The notes under the pieces: generated by a model
Seen by the model: the letters and a program-made list of their open reading frames with translations, nothing else
The model's database searches: none
What the model was told of the DNA's origin: nothing
Program-made: the position numbers and the translations under genes
Assembly (NCBI GenBank): GCA_023639215.1
Contig: CP097899.1
Location: forward strand, 4,026,001 to 4,090,000
Reading direction: 5' to 3'
Source of the DNA: Candidatus Pristimantibacillus lignocellulolyticus
GTDB taxonomy: Bacteria; Bacillota; Bacilli; Paenibacillales; Paenibacillaceae
DNA: 64,000 nucleotides
Part shown: positions 42,098 through 51,932 of the stretch, in pieces
Layout of the letters: the number at the start of each line of letters is the position of its first letter
Numbering within the stretch: the stretch's first letter is position 1

Positions 42098-43243
42098 TTA
42101 GACGATACAACCCTTAATCATTGTCCATTGTACTTGGAATTGTTCATCTAACAAGACAAGATCTGCATCATAACCTTTGGAGATACTACCTATAGTATCA
42201 AGACCTAGTATTCGTGCAGGCGATTTTGAAGCCATTTTCACAGCGTCTTCTAAAGAAATTCCAGTTTTTACTGTTAGATGCAGTGCCTCATTCATCGTAA
42301 CCGTACTGGAGGCCAAAGTCCCATCCTGTAGACGTGCGACACCTTTGGAAACCGTAACATGCTGGCCACCAAACATATAATTTCCGTCTCCAAGCCCCAT
42401 GGCTTGCAAAGCATCTGTGATAAGTACCATGCCATCAGCTCCTTTCAGACGATGCATCATTCGAACGATCGCAGGATGCAAATGAATTCCATCTACAATC
42501 GCTTGGAGACTTACATTTTCTTCTTCAAAAGCAGCTACAACTAATCCGGGATCTCGATGATGAATCGGACGCATTCCATTAAAACAATGCGTAACATGAC
42601 TTGCTCCTGCTGCAAAGGCTTGCTTAGCCACCTCATATGTGGCATCAGAATGTGCGACGGCTATAACTATTCCCATTTCCTTCAGAAATGAGATGAGTTC
42701 CATACCACCAGGTAATTCGGGGGCTATTGTAACCATCTTAATCAATCCATCTGCTTCGTTGAAAATTTCTTTCATTTCAGTTAGATTCGGATGTCGTAAA
42801 AAGCGTTCATTTTGCATGCCTTTACGTTTCGGATTCAGGTAAGGACCCTCTAAATGAATCCCTGCAATTCTGGCGCCGACTTCATGCCCTATGACATTTT
42901 TCACACTACGAATCATGGTTAATAATTCTTCAATTGAAGAGCTGACAGAAGTGACTAGAAACGAAGTGCAGCCAGTTTTTGCACAAGCCCGCGAAACCTC
43001 CTGAATACTTACCTGACTCCCATCCATCATATCGAACCCGTTAGCACCGTGAATATGGACATCAATCATGCCTGGTATTATTAAATGTCCTTGACCATCG
43101 ATAAATTCATATTCGCCCTCAGGAAGAGAAGGTAGATCACTTTCTATCTTTTCAATAATTCCGTCTCTTATCCAGAGTCTGGCAGATAGACCAGGGTTAT
43201 CTTCTTGAATCACTTTTACATTGTGTAAAATTTTAAGACCCAT
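42098..43243 (-). CDS. nagA: N-acetylglucosamine-6-phosphate deacetylase
   Basis: A 381-residue amidohydrolase removing acetate from GlcNAc-6-P. Metal motifs: PGMIDVHIHG (near residue 60), the Glu in GIHLEGPYLNPKRKGMQ, His in AVAHSDATY and THCFNGM, and the catalytic Asp in LITDALQAMG. ATG 43243 lies 9 nt after AGGAGG and overlaps the end of the DeoR gene by 11 bp, so the two are coupled. No nagB is seen. Confidence 0.93.
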   Translation of the reverse strand: MGLKILHNVKVIQEDNPGLSARLWIRDGIIEKIESDLPSLPEGEYEFIDGQGHLIIPGMIDVHIHGANGFDMMDGSQVSIQEVSRACAKTGCTSFLVTSVSSSIEELLTMIRSVKNVIGHEVGARIAGIHLEGPYLNPKRKGMQNERFLRHPNLTEMKEIFNEADGLIKMVTIAPELPGGMELISFLKEMGIVIAVAHSDATYEVAKQAFAAGASHVTHCFNGMRPIHHRDPGLVVAAFEEENVSLQAIVDGIHLHPAIVRMMHRLKGADGMVLITDALQAMGLGDGNYMFGGQHVTVSKGVARLQDGTLASSTVTMNEALHLTVKTGISLEDAVKMASKSPARILGLDTIGSISKGYDADLVLLDEQFQVQWTMIKGCIV

Positions 43244-44027
43244 CACTGTGTTCCTCCTCGTATTTATCTTTCTCCTCATATTGAATAATCGTTATATTTT
43301 TATTATGAAGTACTTCTCTTATTTCGATAGGCACCTCTTGATCGGTAATCAAAATATCTACAAAGTCAAAATCTAAACGATAAGCCGACTTGCTTGTAAA
43401 TTTCGTGAAATCTGCCACAACAATTACCTGATCCGATCTGCGGGCCATCTCTTTTTTAACAGAAACATCATCTTCGTAAGGAAAGTAAAGCCCATCGGCT
43501 CGTATAGCTGTAGCTCCGATAAATGCCTTATCAGCTCTTAATTCTTTTAGCTTATCGATGACGGAGGGACCAAATAATAACCGACTTTTTGTATTTAAGT
43601 AACCTCCGAGCACATAAACCTGCAGATCTTCCCGACCTGACAGAATCCCTACAATGTCTATGGAGTGTGTGATTGCCATAATATTTTTAGCTGATATTTG
43701 CTCTGCTACAAACAGTACCGTAGTTGATACGTCCAATATGACTGTTTCCCGATCTCGAACTAGTTTAGCAGCTAACTTTCCGATTTTTCTTTTACTGTCT
43801 GTTTCGTCAATTAATCGTTCCCGATAGGTGAGTATTTCCTTCTGCAATTGAGGTAGAGCAACCCCACCATGTGTACGAATAACGCCCCCTTCTTGAACTA
43901 ATTTAACAATATCTCTTCGGGCTGTGTCCCTAGATACATGAAGTAGAGAACATATATCCATTACACTCATTGAGTGATGTTTATTAATATAGTCTAGTAT
44001 TTTCAGCAATCGGTCTTCTTGATACAT
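43233..44027 (-). CDS. DeoR-family transcriptional regulator
   Basis: A 264-residue regulator. The N-terminal HTH is MSVMDICSLLHVSRDTARRDIVKLVQEGGVIRTHGGV (residues 18-55), and a sugar-phosphate-binding domain follows with DVSTTVLFVAEQI and ADKAFIGATAI. ATG 44027 is 8 nt after AGAGGTG and gives the typical MYQEDRLLKIL start. It is the first gene of the nagA operon and probably responds to an amino-sugar phosphate. Phased TAAGTA sites lie just upstream. Confidence 0.9.
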   Translation of the reverse strand: MYQEDRLLKILDYINKHHSMSVMDICSLLHVSRDTARRDIVKLVQEGGVIRTHGGVALPQLQKEILTYRERLIDETDSKRKIGKLAAKLVRDRETVILDVSTTVLFVAEQISAKNIMAITHSIDIVGILSGREDLQVYVLGGYLNTKSRLLFGPSVIDKLKELRADKAFIGATAIRADGLYFPYEDDVSVKKEMARRSDQVIVVADFTKFTSKSAYRLDFDFVDILITDQEVPIEIREVLHNKNITIIQYEEKDKYEEEHSDGS

Positions 44028-44042
44028 CCACATCACCTCTAG

Positions 44043-44099
44043 TAAGTAATTTTATCATAAATGTAAGTAATTATCAGTAATATTAAGTATTTATAAGTA
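44043..44099 (-). promoter_or_regulatory. Phased DeoR-type operator array
   Basis: TAAGTA (TACTTA on the transcribed strand) occurs at 44043, 44064, 44084 and 44094, separated by 21, 20 and 10 bp, i.e. on one face of the helix. It lies directly before the deoR-nagA start. Confidence 0.5.
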
Positions 44100-44338
44100 T
44101 TTAGTTGAATTTCCTTAACAAAAAATATCGTCATTCGAACAAGACCAGTGCGTGGGAGAGAAGATACCTTCGAAACGTAAGTTATTGGTTGCAGTAGATT
44201 AACAAATATTTCATCGTGAAAGCAGAAGGCACTCAAGTGTTTCGTCAACTTATTCTGCTTAACGTAAGCCATAATTATCACAGCAAAGTGTAATAAACAA
44301 AGATCGGAATCTATCCGATTTAAGTTCAACACTAAGAT

Positions 44339-44482
44339 TGTATAAAAAAATATGATTCGCTACTTGAATACGCTACATTATTTATACGATGTGATTCGAT
44401 GGATGAAGCAGAGGAAATTATAAATCAATTAAGAAATAAAATAACTGAATTAAAGACTCGGTATTCAAATCCACTTCTTTAG
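44339..44482 (+). pseudogene. Remnant of an unknown small protein
   Basis: An open frame ending at TAG 44480 reads YDSLLEYATLFIRCDSMDEA and then a helical EEIINQLRNKITELKTRY. It has no ribosome site and is unrecognised. Confidence 0.25.
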
Positions 44483-44506
44483 ACAATTTCAATATTCCTT
44501 TGGATA

Positions 44507-44828
44507 TTACATGAGATTTTTAAAAAAAGAACACCACAATAAGGTAGCTAATGAACCAATTGGAGTGATTTTAGGACCTAATTCAGAACCAATCACATTT
44601 GCATAAATTAGTGCTTCTCTTATCACGCCACTTGTGTTTGTGCCCTGAATAGCTAAAGCATCAATCATAACCGTAGGCATATTGTTCATAAGAGAAGAGA
44701 TTAGGGCAGCAAGGAACCCCGTTCCAATGGTTGCCACGAATAAACCTTGATCCGCTGTCCATTGAAACACTTTTTCAAGATTATCCGTAAGACCAACATT
44801 TCGAAGCCCATAAACCACAACATGCCTA
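44507..44828 (-). pseudogene. arsB remnant (arsenite efflux pump, C-terminal end)
   Basis: About 100 residues match the end of ArsB: YGLRNVGLTDNLEKVFQW, SLMNNMPTVMIDALAIQGT and ANVIGSELGPKITPIGSLATLLW. Normal ArsB has about 430 residues, so the N-terminal three quarters are lost. At about 44828 the sequence switches to a gshF fragment in another frame. Confidence 0.8.
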
Positions 44829-44990
44829 CCGATCTTAGCTCTATATATTCCACACCATCATCTACTAGTTCTTGTAAAGGGTTTAATCCTTTCGCTGTTT
44901 TTAAACGAACAGGACAGTAGAACTCCTTCGCACTCAGTAGTTCTTCCTGCTTAATCAACATGCTTAAATCTTGTACATAGTTATATGTTT
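44822..44990 (-). pseudogene. Inverted gshF fragment
   Basis: The minus strand reads SAKEFYCPVRLKTAKGLNP then LQELVDDGVEYIELR, part of the gamma-glutamylcysteine synthetase domain of GshF. The continuation expected after IELRS (DLNPLYKIG) is found on the plus strand from about 44998, so this piece has been inverted in place. Confidence 0.65.
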
Positions 44991-44994
44991 TGAT

Positions 44995-46104
44995 TGATCT
45001 AAACCCACTTTATAAGATTGGGATCAGCAAGGATACCTTGCATTTTATTCACTTATTCATCCTATATATGTTTCTAAAAGAAGATGAGCCCTTTAATAAA
45101 GAAGAACAGAAGATTGCTGATTCCAATTGATCAGATGATTACGCAGGGCATAGATGGCGTCATAAAAGATTCTAAGGGCGTCAGTGGAACAATGAGGGAG
45201 AAGGCGCTTGCTTGTATCGACGAGATGAAAGCAATGGTGAAGCTCTTGATGCCGCATAAAGAATCGTTGAGATTCCTATAGCACGGTATTAATTATGGAA
45301 AATAAAATTGTAACAAAAGTAGTCTTGAAAGATCATGGCATTCGCGTAACGACTGGGGAGGCTTTTCCGAATTTGGAGGAGGCAATGCTTGCTTACGAAT
45401 TGTATCAAGACAAAGCTATCGTGATTAAACCGAAATCCACAAACTTTGGACTCGGTATTACTATCTTTAATCGCACATTCTCAAGAGAGGATTATCAAAA
45501 GGCTTTTGAGATGGCGTTTAGGCATGACCAGACAGTTCTCCTTGAGGAATTTATGACAGGGAAGGAATATCGTTTTCTAGTCATGGGGGAAGAGGTTGTG
45601 GGAGTCCTGCATCGTGTTCCTGCTAATATAGTGGGTGACGGTATCCACACCATCGAATAGCTTGTACATGAGAAAAATAAAGATCCTCCTCGAGGTCGTG
45701 GCTATAAGACACCTCTAGAAAAAATACTTTTAGGCGAAGCAGAGGCAATGTTTTTGAAAAATCATGATCATCATTGGGGAGAGATCCCTTCAGTAGGTCA
45801 AGTCGTTTATTTAAGGGAAAACTCTAATATTAGTACAGGTGGTGATAGTCTTGACTTTACTGACAATATTCCAGAAAGCTATAAGAAATTAGCCATTGAA
45901 TCGGCTAAAGCTGCAAGAGCTACTATTTGCGGAGTAGACATGATGATTGATGACTTAGCAGTAGAGGCTTCTGATTCCAACTATAGCATTATAGAGATTA
46001 ACTTTAATCCTGCAATTCATATTCACTGCTATCCATACAAAGGGAGAAATCGTAAGGCAGATGAGAAAATTCTTGACTTATTGTTTGGTGAATTGAGTTC
46101 ATAA
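44995..46104 (+). pseudogene. gshF remnant (bifunctional glutathione synthetase)
   Basis: The plus strand reads DLNPLYKIGISKDTLHFIHL with a frameshift near 45120, then QMITQGIDGVIKDSKGVSGT and a stop. A gap follows, then from 45295 the ATP-grasp domain MENKIVTKVVLKDHGIRVTTG, KPKSTNFGLGITIF, LLEEFMTGKEYRFLV and GVDMMIDD, IIEINFNPAIHIHCYP. TAG at 45658 interrupts HTIE-LVHEKNK, most simply GAG to TAG; the frame then stays open to 46104. There are several independent lesions, so it is dead. GshF makes glutathione in one polypeptide. Confidence 0.88.
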
Positions 46105-46109
46105 TGAAG

Positions 46110-46145
46110 AATAGCCGATCTATTTGTAGTAGGATCGGCTATTTC
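46110..46145 (+). terminator. Intrinsic terminator of the former gshF
   Basis: AATAGCCGATC pairs with GATCGGCTATT and is followed by T-rich sequence. Confidence 0.75.
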
Positions 46146-46871
46146 TGTTTTAGGAGATTATCTTGTTATGAAGTATTCCATTATTTATAGTTGCAAAATG
46201 TAAGTATATAGCATGAAATAAGCTTTTGAGGTATAAATGTGAAGGATACAAGAGAGTCATCTAATCTTAAAGAAATAGCTACTATACTAAGAAAAGTTGC
46301 TAATACTAACGAAGCTCCGTAAAGCCATATCTGATTAGGTTCAAGGTTCTCTCTATTGGAAAAATTATGTTTTTATAAAATATCGAAAAGAAGGTAAATT
46401 GATATCTTATTCATTAAACGATGAACATATCAAACAGTTATCTACCATTGCATTTGTAAATAAGAAGGAGGTAAAAGTAGATGATAGATTGGTAAAACGA
46501 ATTATTCAAAGATGATATGAAAACCTACAGAGTACAGGGGTTTATCTTAACAAATTGCGGACCGATATTTGAAAATAATATAAAGAGAATTTCAGGTGTT
46601 AAGCTTGCTATTTCGTTACTTTATTCTTGAGGGTTTGACGGTTTGTAAATCAAAAAACCGAGCGGATGTAATACAATCAGTCTAATAATTTATTTTCATT
46701 CAACACTAAACTATAAGCCGCTAAAGAAAAGAACATTACTCATATTTGAGTAATGTTCTTTTCTTTATTAACTTTAATTAGAAAGTTGAAAATAATTTCA
46801 GTTTAATATGAGATGGAGAGCACTTATAAAATACAAATATAATTCAGACATATATATTGTGTAACAATATA
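46146..46871. other. Interval with gene debris and a long hairpin
   Basis: Short broken frames (for example VKDTRESSNLKEIATILRKV ending at a stop near 46320) and no intact gene. A hairpin at 46722-46767 (AAAGAAAAGAACATTACTCA facing TGAGTAATGTTCTTTTCTTT) looks like a bidirectional terminator. Confidence 0.45.
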
Positions 46872-47015
46872 TATGTCGGAGGACAACAACATATATAGAT
46901 ACAGATCCGTGCCCAGCACGGTTTTTTTATTTTAACGATATAAGTTCTTGTCTTTTGCTCAGGACAAGAACTTATATCGTTAGCCAAAGATGGACAAGAA
47001 CATGTATGGTTAACC
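46872..47015 (+). repeat. Hairpin repeat family, copy B
   Basis: Order: TGTCGGAGGACAACAA, terminator-like CCGTGC-CCA-GCACGG plus TTTTTTTATTTT, AACGATATAAGTTCTTGTC facing GACAAGAACTTATATCGTT (19-bp arms), GATGGACAAGAACATGTAT, and GGTTAACC at the end. It is the best preserved copy on the plus strand. Confidence 0.75.
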
Positions 47016-47098
47016 TATTTGTTCAATTTTATCACCTCCGGTAACCACATTTTAATAAAATCTCATTTTTTAAGACAAATATAATAAACCTCTAAAAA

Positions 47099-47125
47099 TG
47101 TCACAAATGATGTGGTTATTTCGTT
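47099..47125 (+). promoter_or_regulatory. ECF41-type promoter 1
   Basis: TGTCACA, 16 nt, then CGTT. The recalled ECF41 consensus is TGTCACA with CGTC about 16 nt downstream. It lies directly before the oxidoreductase that precedes an ECF41 sigma gene. Confidence 0.65.
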
Positions 47126-47147
47126 ATAAGGTAAAGGAGGCAGAAAA

Positions 47148-48329
47148 ATGAAACATATTGTTGTATTGGGTGGAGGCTTCGCAGGAATCAATTTGGTAAA
47201 TGGCCTAATAAAAGAATTTGGTCATTCGATTGGAAAAGATGTGAAAATAACTTTAGTGGATAAAAACTCATTCCATTTTCGAAAAGTGTTACTATTTAAA
47301 ATGATTATTGAGGATGTCGATTTAAAAGTACCTTTAACAAGGTATTGTACAAATGGTGTGGAATTTTTAAGGGGAGAAGTTACTACATTTCATTACACCG
47401 AGAAAGAAATTATACTAAAAATGGAGAGTGAACAAAACATCACCTTACATTATGACTATCTTGTGGTAGCACTCGGTAGTGTTGTTCAGGAGGTTCCTAG
47501 TAGACTTGGCGGGATCACTTTAAGTGGAATGAAGGACGCGCTAGATATCAGACAAAAATTACAATCGCTCATTCTACTAGCTAAAGCCGAAGAAAACAAT
47601 GAAGTGAGGAAAGCTTTATTGTGCGTTGCTATTGTCGGTGGAGGCATTACAGGTATTGAAACAGCTGCAGAACTAACTGCTTGGTTTAAAGAAGAAGTTT
47701 GAGAAGCAGGACTCGATTCTAATGAGGTAGAGGTCATATTATTTGATTCAAAGGAGCATTTATTGCTTGAGGTTCCAGTAAAGGTAAGTGAAAAACTAGT
47801 AAAAGAACTTAATAGACTAGGAATTACAATTTGTGCTAAAACAAAAGTAAAGAAGTTTGAAGATGGTCAAATCCTGTGCGCTGATGGAACTACTTATAAA
47901 GTAGGAGAGTGCATTTGGACACCAGGTGTTAGAGTAAATCCATTGATTCAAGCACTCCAATTTACTTTGACTAAAGAGCATCAGATAATAGTGACTGATA
48001 CTTATAGTATACAAGGCTATCCAAATATATTTGCAATCGGTGATTGTGCAAGTATTATTGATAGAAAGACAAATCAAGTGGACGGCATGACTTGCAAGGA
48101 AGCGATTCCTCAGGCATCAAGATTAAGCAAGATACTAAAAAATGAGGTATATGGCAATTCCCATTCTATAACGCACAAAGCATTTCCGATAAAATTGTAT
48201 TGTATTAGTCTCGGTCCTGATAATGGTTTTATTTGGGCTCAGAAGTGGGGATTAGATTTTACAATATCGGGGAAGATGGGTGCACGTATTCGAGAAAAAA
48301 CATGGAATCAAGCGAGTTTACTTGTGTAA
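47148..48329 (+). pseudogene. FAD/NAD-dependent dehydrogenase (NDH-2-like), interrupted by one stop
   Basis: A single frame of 394 codons with one TGA at 47700. The first half has the FAD fold VVLGGGFAGINLV and the NAD fold VAIVGGGITGIETAAEL. The second half, same frame, has DGTTYKVGECIWTPGV, NIFAIGDCASI and the end. The family transfers electrons from NADH to quinone. The TGA replaces a sense codon between KEEV and EAGLD. Either it is recently dead, or the base is an error or readthrough codon. It is probably co-transcribed with the sigma gene 36 bp later. Confidence 0.8.
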
Positions 48330-48365
48330 TAGTGTAATGTGCAAAAGAAAGTGAGGGTCTTTACT

Positions 48366-49268
48366 ATGGAACAAACTGAACTAAGCCGGCTATATGTCGA
48401 ATACAAATCACTTTTATTTTCGCTTGCTTATAAGATGACAGGCAGTGTAGCTGATGCAGAAGATGTGATTCAAGATGTGTTTATCAAACTAAATGGATAT
48501 GAGGTAAAGCACAACCGAAATATCAAAGCATTTCTATGTAAAATGGTGACTAACCAATGTTTAGATTTGTTGAGATCATCTAAAAATAAAAGAGAACAAT
48601 ATGTTGGAGCGTGGCTACCAGAACCGATAGCTTATATAGAAAAGGATCCATTACATGAAATGATGGTGAAAAGTGACGTTACTTATGCTTTAATGGTATT
48701 ATTCGAACAACTAAATCCAATTGAAAGAGCGATCTTTATCCTTCGTGTAGTATTGAAATATGATTATGAAATAATTTCTGAAATTGTACAAAAGAAGGAA
48801 GACAATTGCCGGAAAATTTTAAGCAGGATAAAAAAGATGCTTCCTGAGCTTGAAAAGAAAATGGCGATTGAACAAGTGAAAACAGTTCATGAACAGGTGA
48901 TTACTAGTTTTATTCGTGCATTTCAGCAAGGTAACACAGCGCAGGTGATAGAATTTCTTCAAGAAGACGTAGTTTATTATGCAGATGGAGGCGGTAAAGT
49001 AACTGCTGCAGTAAAACCTATCTACGGTGCTTCACGCGTAAAACAACTTCTTATTTCATTAGCAACTAAATTTCTTGCGAATCAAGAAATTTACTCCATT
49101 AAGCAAGTAGAGGTCAATGGTAGTACTGGTGTTGCGATCATGAATGAGGAAAAAGTTAGTGCTGTCATGAGTTTCGAAATTGAAGAGAATAAAATCAAAT
49201 CCATATTTTCTATTCTAAATCCTGATAAGTTGAGTTTTTATCATACACATGCTAGTTATAAGAAGTAA
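48366..49268 (+). CDS. ECF41-family RNA polymerase sigma factor
   Basis: A 300-residue sigma factor with regions 2 (LAYKMTGSVADAEDVIQDVFIKL) and 4 (LNPIERAIFILRVVLKYDYEIISEIV) plus a C-terminal SnoaL-like domain. The ECF41 hallmarks are all present: WLPEP in the linker, DGGGK near residue 210 and NPDKL near the end. In this group the fused domain regulates activity and the target is usually the adjacent redox enzyme, here the NDH-2-like gene. ATG 48366 follows GTGAGGGT. Confidence 0.92.
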   Translation: MEQTELSRLYVEYKSLLFSLAYKMTGSVADAEDVIQDVFIKLNGYEVKHNRNIKAFLCKMVTNQCLDLLRSSKNKREQYVGAWLPEPIAYIEKDPLHEMMVKSDVTYALMVLFEQLNPIERAIFILRVVLKYDYEIISEIVQKKEDNCRKILSRIKKMLPELEKKMAIEQVKTVHEQVITSFIRAFQQGNTAQVIEFLQEDVVYYADGGGKVTAAVKPIYGASRVKQLLISLATKFLANQEIYSIKQVEVNGSTGVAIMNEEKVSAVMSFEIEENKIKSIFSILNPDKLSFYHTHASYKK

Positions 49269-50102
49269 AATAGGTCAACTAAAGGAAATTCAATATTGTT
49301 ATCAGATAGAAACGGAATATGTTCTGAGTAACACTAAGCTATCGGATACTTTAGTATAATAATCGAACAAGCATGGAGGAAGAGGTAAGCGAATGATTCA
49401 TTTGTCTAGAGAATATTTGTAGCAGATAGTTCAAAACCGTTTTGAAATTATACCTAAAGTTAATAATTATCAGATTCTTCAGATGCCGATGAATAAAGAC
49501 TTTTCGTATTTCCATTAAAAGAGTGGAAAGTTGGTTGGAATTTGAAAGCCAATGAGATATGCAAGAATATTACAAAAAGACTTGTAAAATATAACAAAGG
49601 CTGATGTTCAGATTGTTGATGATTGGCCTTTGTTATATGATAAATGAAGGGAGGATTCGGTTAACTATATAAGTTCTCGTCTTTTAACCATATAAGTTGT
49701 TGTCCTTCGACAATATTGAGACAGAGAATTTAATAGTTTACTATTTAGCGACACTACTTTTACACAAAACTCGTATTTTGTACATATGTCATAGAGATTG
49801 TATAATGCTCCTGTTTTATGGATTATATTAATATGGTGTTGTATATCATATAAAGGTTTTTATCTGATATCTAATTATAAGTTTGTTATTCATCCCTCCG
49901 ATTAATAGTACATATATGTTTTTATATGGTGTATAACACATATATAAAGTGCGTGAAAATTGTATTAAAGCAACTGCTCCAATATGCACGGTCATTTGCG
50001 ATACTGAAGCTGCCCTTATCGTTATTTTGAATAACATACACATAGTAGCCTTGTATGATGAATTTCCAATAAAATGAACGTTTAAATTAATAGATGATTA
50101 AG
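49269..50102. other. Gene-poor interval with debris and a repeat fragment
   Basis: It contains a broken short frame (MIHLSREYL, stop, then RFEIIPKVNNYQILQMPMNK) near 49394, a hairpin AACAAAGGC/GCCTTTGTT around 49592-49636, and repeat copy C. No intact gene seen. Confidence 0.4.
49659..49715 (-). repeat. Hairpin repeat family, copy C (truncated)
   Basis: Only GGTTAACTATATAAGTTCTCG, TATAAGTTGTTGTCCTTCGA and CAAT remain, i.e. parts of the arms and one terminus. The central terminator-like stem is lost. Confidence 0.5.
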
Positions 50103-50605
50103 TTAATGCTCCACTTTGTTTTGTATGGATCTGACCATACGTGTCACCATCTTGCGTGGCATTAACCTCGGTATGAACGCCATGAATCGATTACGAGCAC
50201 CTGGCATGATAACGTCTTACGTTTAACACTATCAGGTAAGAACAACTTCGTCATAAAAGTCAATGCTTTGATGTTGACATCACTCATATTCGTCTCTATC
50301 TCCAACTTTGTTTCCAATAACACGCCGTACAATCCAAAGCCAGCATTATTGACAAGATAATCGACGATGATCCCCTTCTTCTTCAGCTCCGCAAAGATCT
50401 CTTCTGGCACACCTGGGGAAGCGACATCCTTGGCTATAACAGTTGCTTGAATGCCATACTTCTTTCGATATTCCTTCGCGAGATCCAATAGCTTAACCTC
50501 GCTACACGCCACGAGTACAAAATTATGACCACCCTTGGCGAAACGATCCGCTAACTCTTTACCAATGCCACCTGATGCTCCTGTGATAAGAACAGTCTTC
50601 CCCAT
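50103..50605 (-). pseudogene. Short-chain dehydrogenase remnant
   Basis: It begins as an intact SDR (GKTVLITGASGGIGKELADRF, NNAGFG) but breaks after TKLFLPD, losing the YxxxK region. The conserved end (PGARNRFMAF, PRKMVTRMVRSIQ) is in a different frame down to the stop at 50103. An internal deletion of about 80 residues with frameshift explains it. Confidence 0.75.
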
Positions 50606-50818
50606 CTTATTACGCACCCCTATGTTTAAGGTAATCTGTAATATATTATACTTTTAAGCCCTTCTCGTTCAATTGAATAGCATACATTCAATGTGCGTTT
50701 TCTATATCAATTAACTAAATACGAAATGTACTCTGCTTTCGCATCTTCGTGTTGTAAACAGCAGCTTGCGTTCACTTCCGGTGATCTCTGGTTCGCATCT
50801 ACTCTTATGAAAATCTAC

Positions 50819-51820
50819 TTAAAAGGTTACAATAACTTTACCTTGGGAGTGACCAGTAGCTACTTTTTTTAATGCCTTGTTTATGTCAGTAAATGTATAA
50901 GTTGAGTCTATAGAGGGTTTAATATCTTGTTTTTCAACAAGTGTAGTGATTTCTTGTAATTGACTTCTATTGGCTTGCACAAATAAAAAATGATATTCAT
51001 TTTTATTTTTACGTGCTAAAGAATCAATACGTGCACCGACCAAACCAAACATTGTTTTTTTCCACATGGGAAAATTATTGTCGACCGCAAAGCGATAATT
51101 AGGTACTGCTTTCAATGAAACTAATTTCCCATGGGGTTTTAAAATACCTAGTTCAGCTTTTATTTCTTTCGTTCCCAAGGTATCGATCACATAATCTATA
51201 TCAGATAAAATATCAGCATAGTTTTCCTCATGATAATTGATGAATTGATCTGCACCTATTGACAATGTACGTGATCTACCTCGTTCACTTCCACTTGTAA
51301 TGACATATAACCCCATTGATTTAGCGATAGGGATTGCCATAGCACCAAAGCCGCCAGTACCTCCGGGAATAAATAGCTTTTGGTTAGGCTGAGCATGGAG
51401 TACCTCATTTAATGCTTGATACGCAGTCAGAGCAGTGAGTGGTACAGCAGCAGCTTCATTAAACGATAGATTTTTAGGCATGATGGATATCGCATCTTCA
51501 TTGACCGCCGTATATTCAGCAAAAGCACCTATTTGATTAACTGGTAACCTCGTATATATGTTGTCACCAACTTGAAAATTAACAACATCTTTTCCAACAG
51601 CCGCAATAACACCAGATAGTTCATTCCCTAAGGTTAATGGGAAATCATAATCAGTTAACATTCGAATACTGCCATTTAGAATAAGAATATCTAATGGATT
51701 TACACCAGCAGCTTTTACTTTTACGAGAACCTGATGCTTTTTGATTTCCGGAATTTTAACCTCATTTATTTCCAATTGTATTCCTTTGGAGTATTTTATT
51801 ATTTGAGCTGCTTTCATGTT
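50819..51820 (-). CDS. NADPH:quinone reductase-like MDR alcohol dehydrogenase
   Basis: A 333-residue medium-chain reductase of the zinc-free quinone oxidoreductase type. It has AGVNPLDILILNG, LGNELSGVIAAVG, the nucleotide loop IPGGTGGFGAMAIPIAKSMG (near residue 155) and a closing GHSQGKVIVTF. ATG 51820 follows AGAGGATG. It probably reduces quinones or enones with NADPH. It is in a same-strand row with the OYE and SDR genes, under TetR-like operators further upstream. Confidence 0.88.
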   Translation of the reverse strand, partial: NMKAAQIIKYSKGIQLEINEVKIPEIKKHQVLVKVKAAGVNPLDILILNGSIRMLTDYDFPLTLGNELSGVIAAVGKDVVNFQVGDNIYTRLPVNQIGAFAEYTAVNEDAISIMPKNLSFNEAAAVPLTALTAYQALNEVLHAQPNQKLFIPGGTGGFGAMAIPIAKSMGLYVITSGSERGRSRTLSIGADQFINYHEENYADILSDIDYVIDTLGTKEIKAELGILKPHGKLVSLKAVPNYRFAVDNNFPMWKKTMFGLVGARIDSLARKNKNEYHFLFVQANRSQLQEITTLVEKQDIKPSIDSTYTFTDINKALKKVATGHSQGKVIVTF

Positions 51821-51932
51821 TTCATCCTCTTTCACTACAGTTTTGTGTTCTCGCTTTATAAAGTATAATGATTATTCCAGATAAATTTATGGCGTACAAT
51901 CATTTAGATGTACGCCAACTTTTCCATACAAG

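Noticed and set aside
47700..47702. TGA read as selenocysteine or tryptophan in the NDH-2-like gene
   Set aside because: No SECIS-like structure was sought out successfully, the position is not a known catalytic Cys, and other genes use TGG for Trp and TGA as stop.
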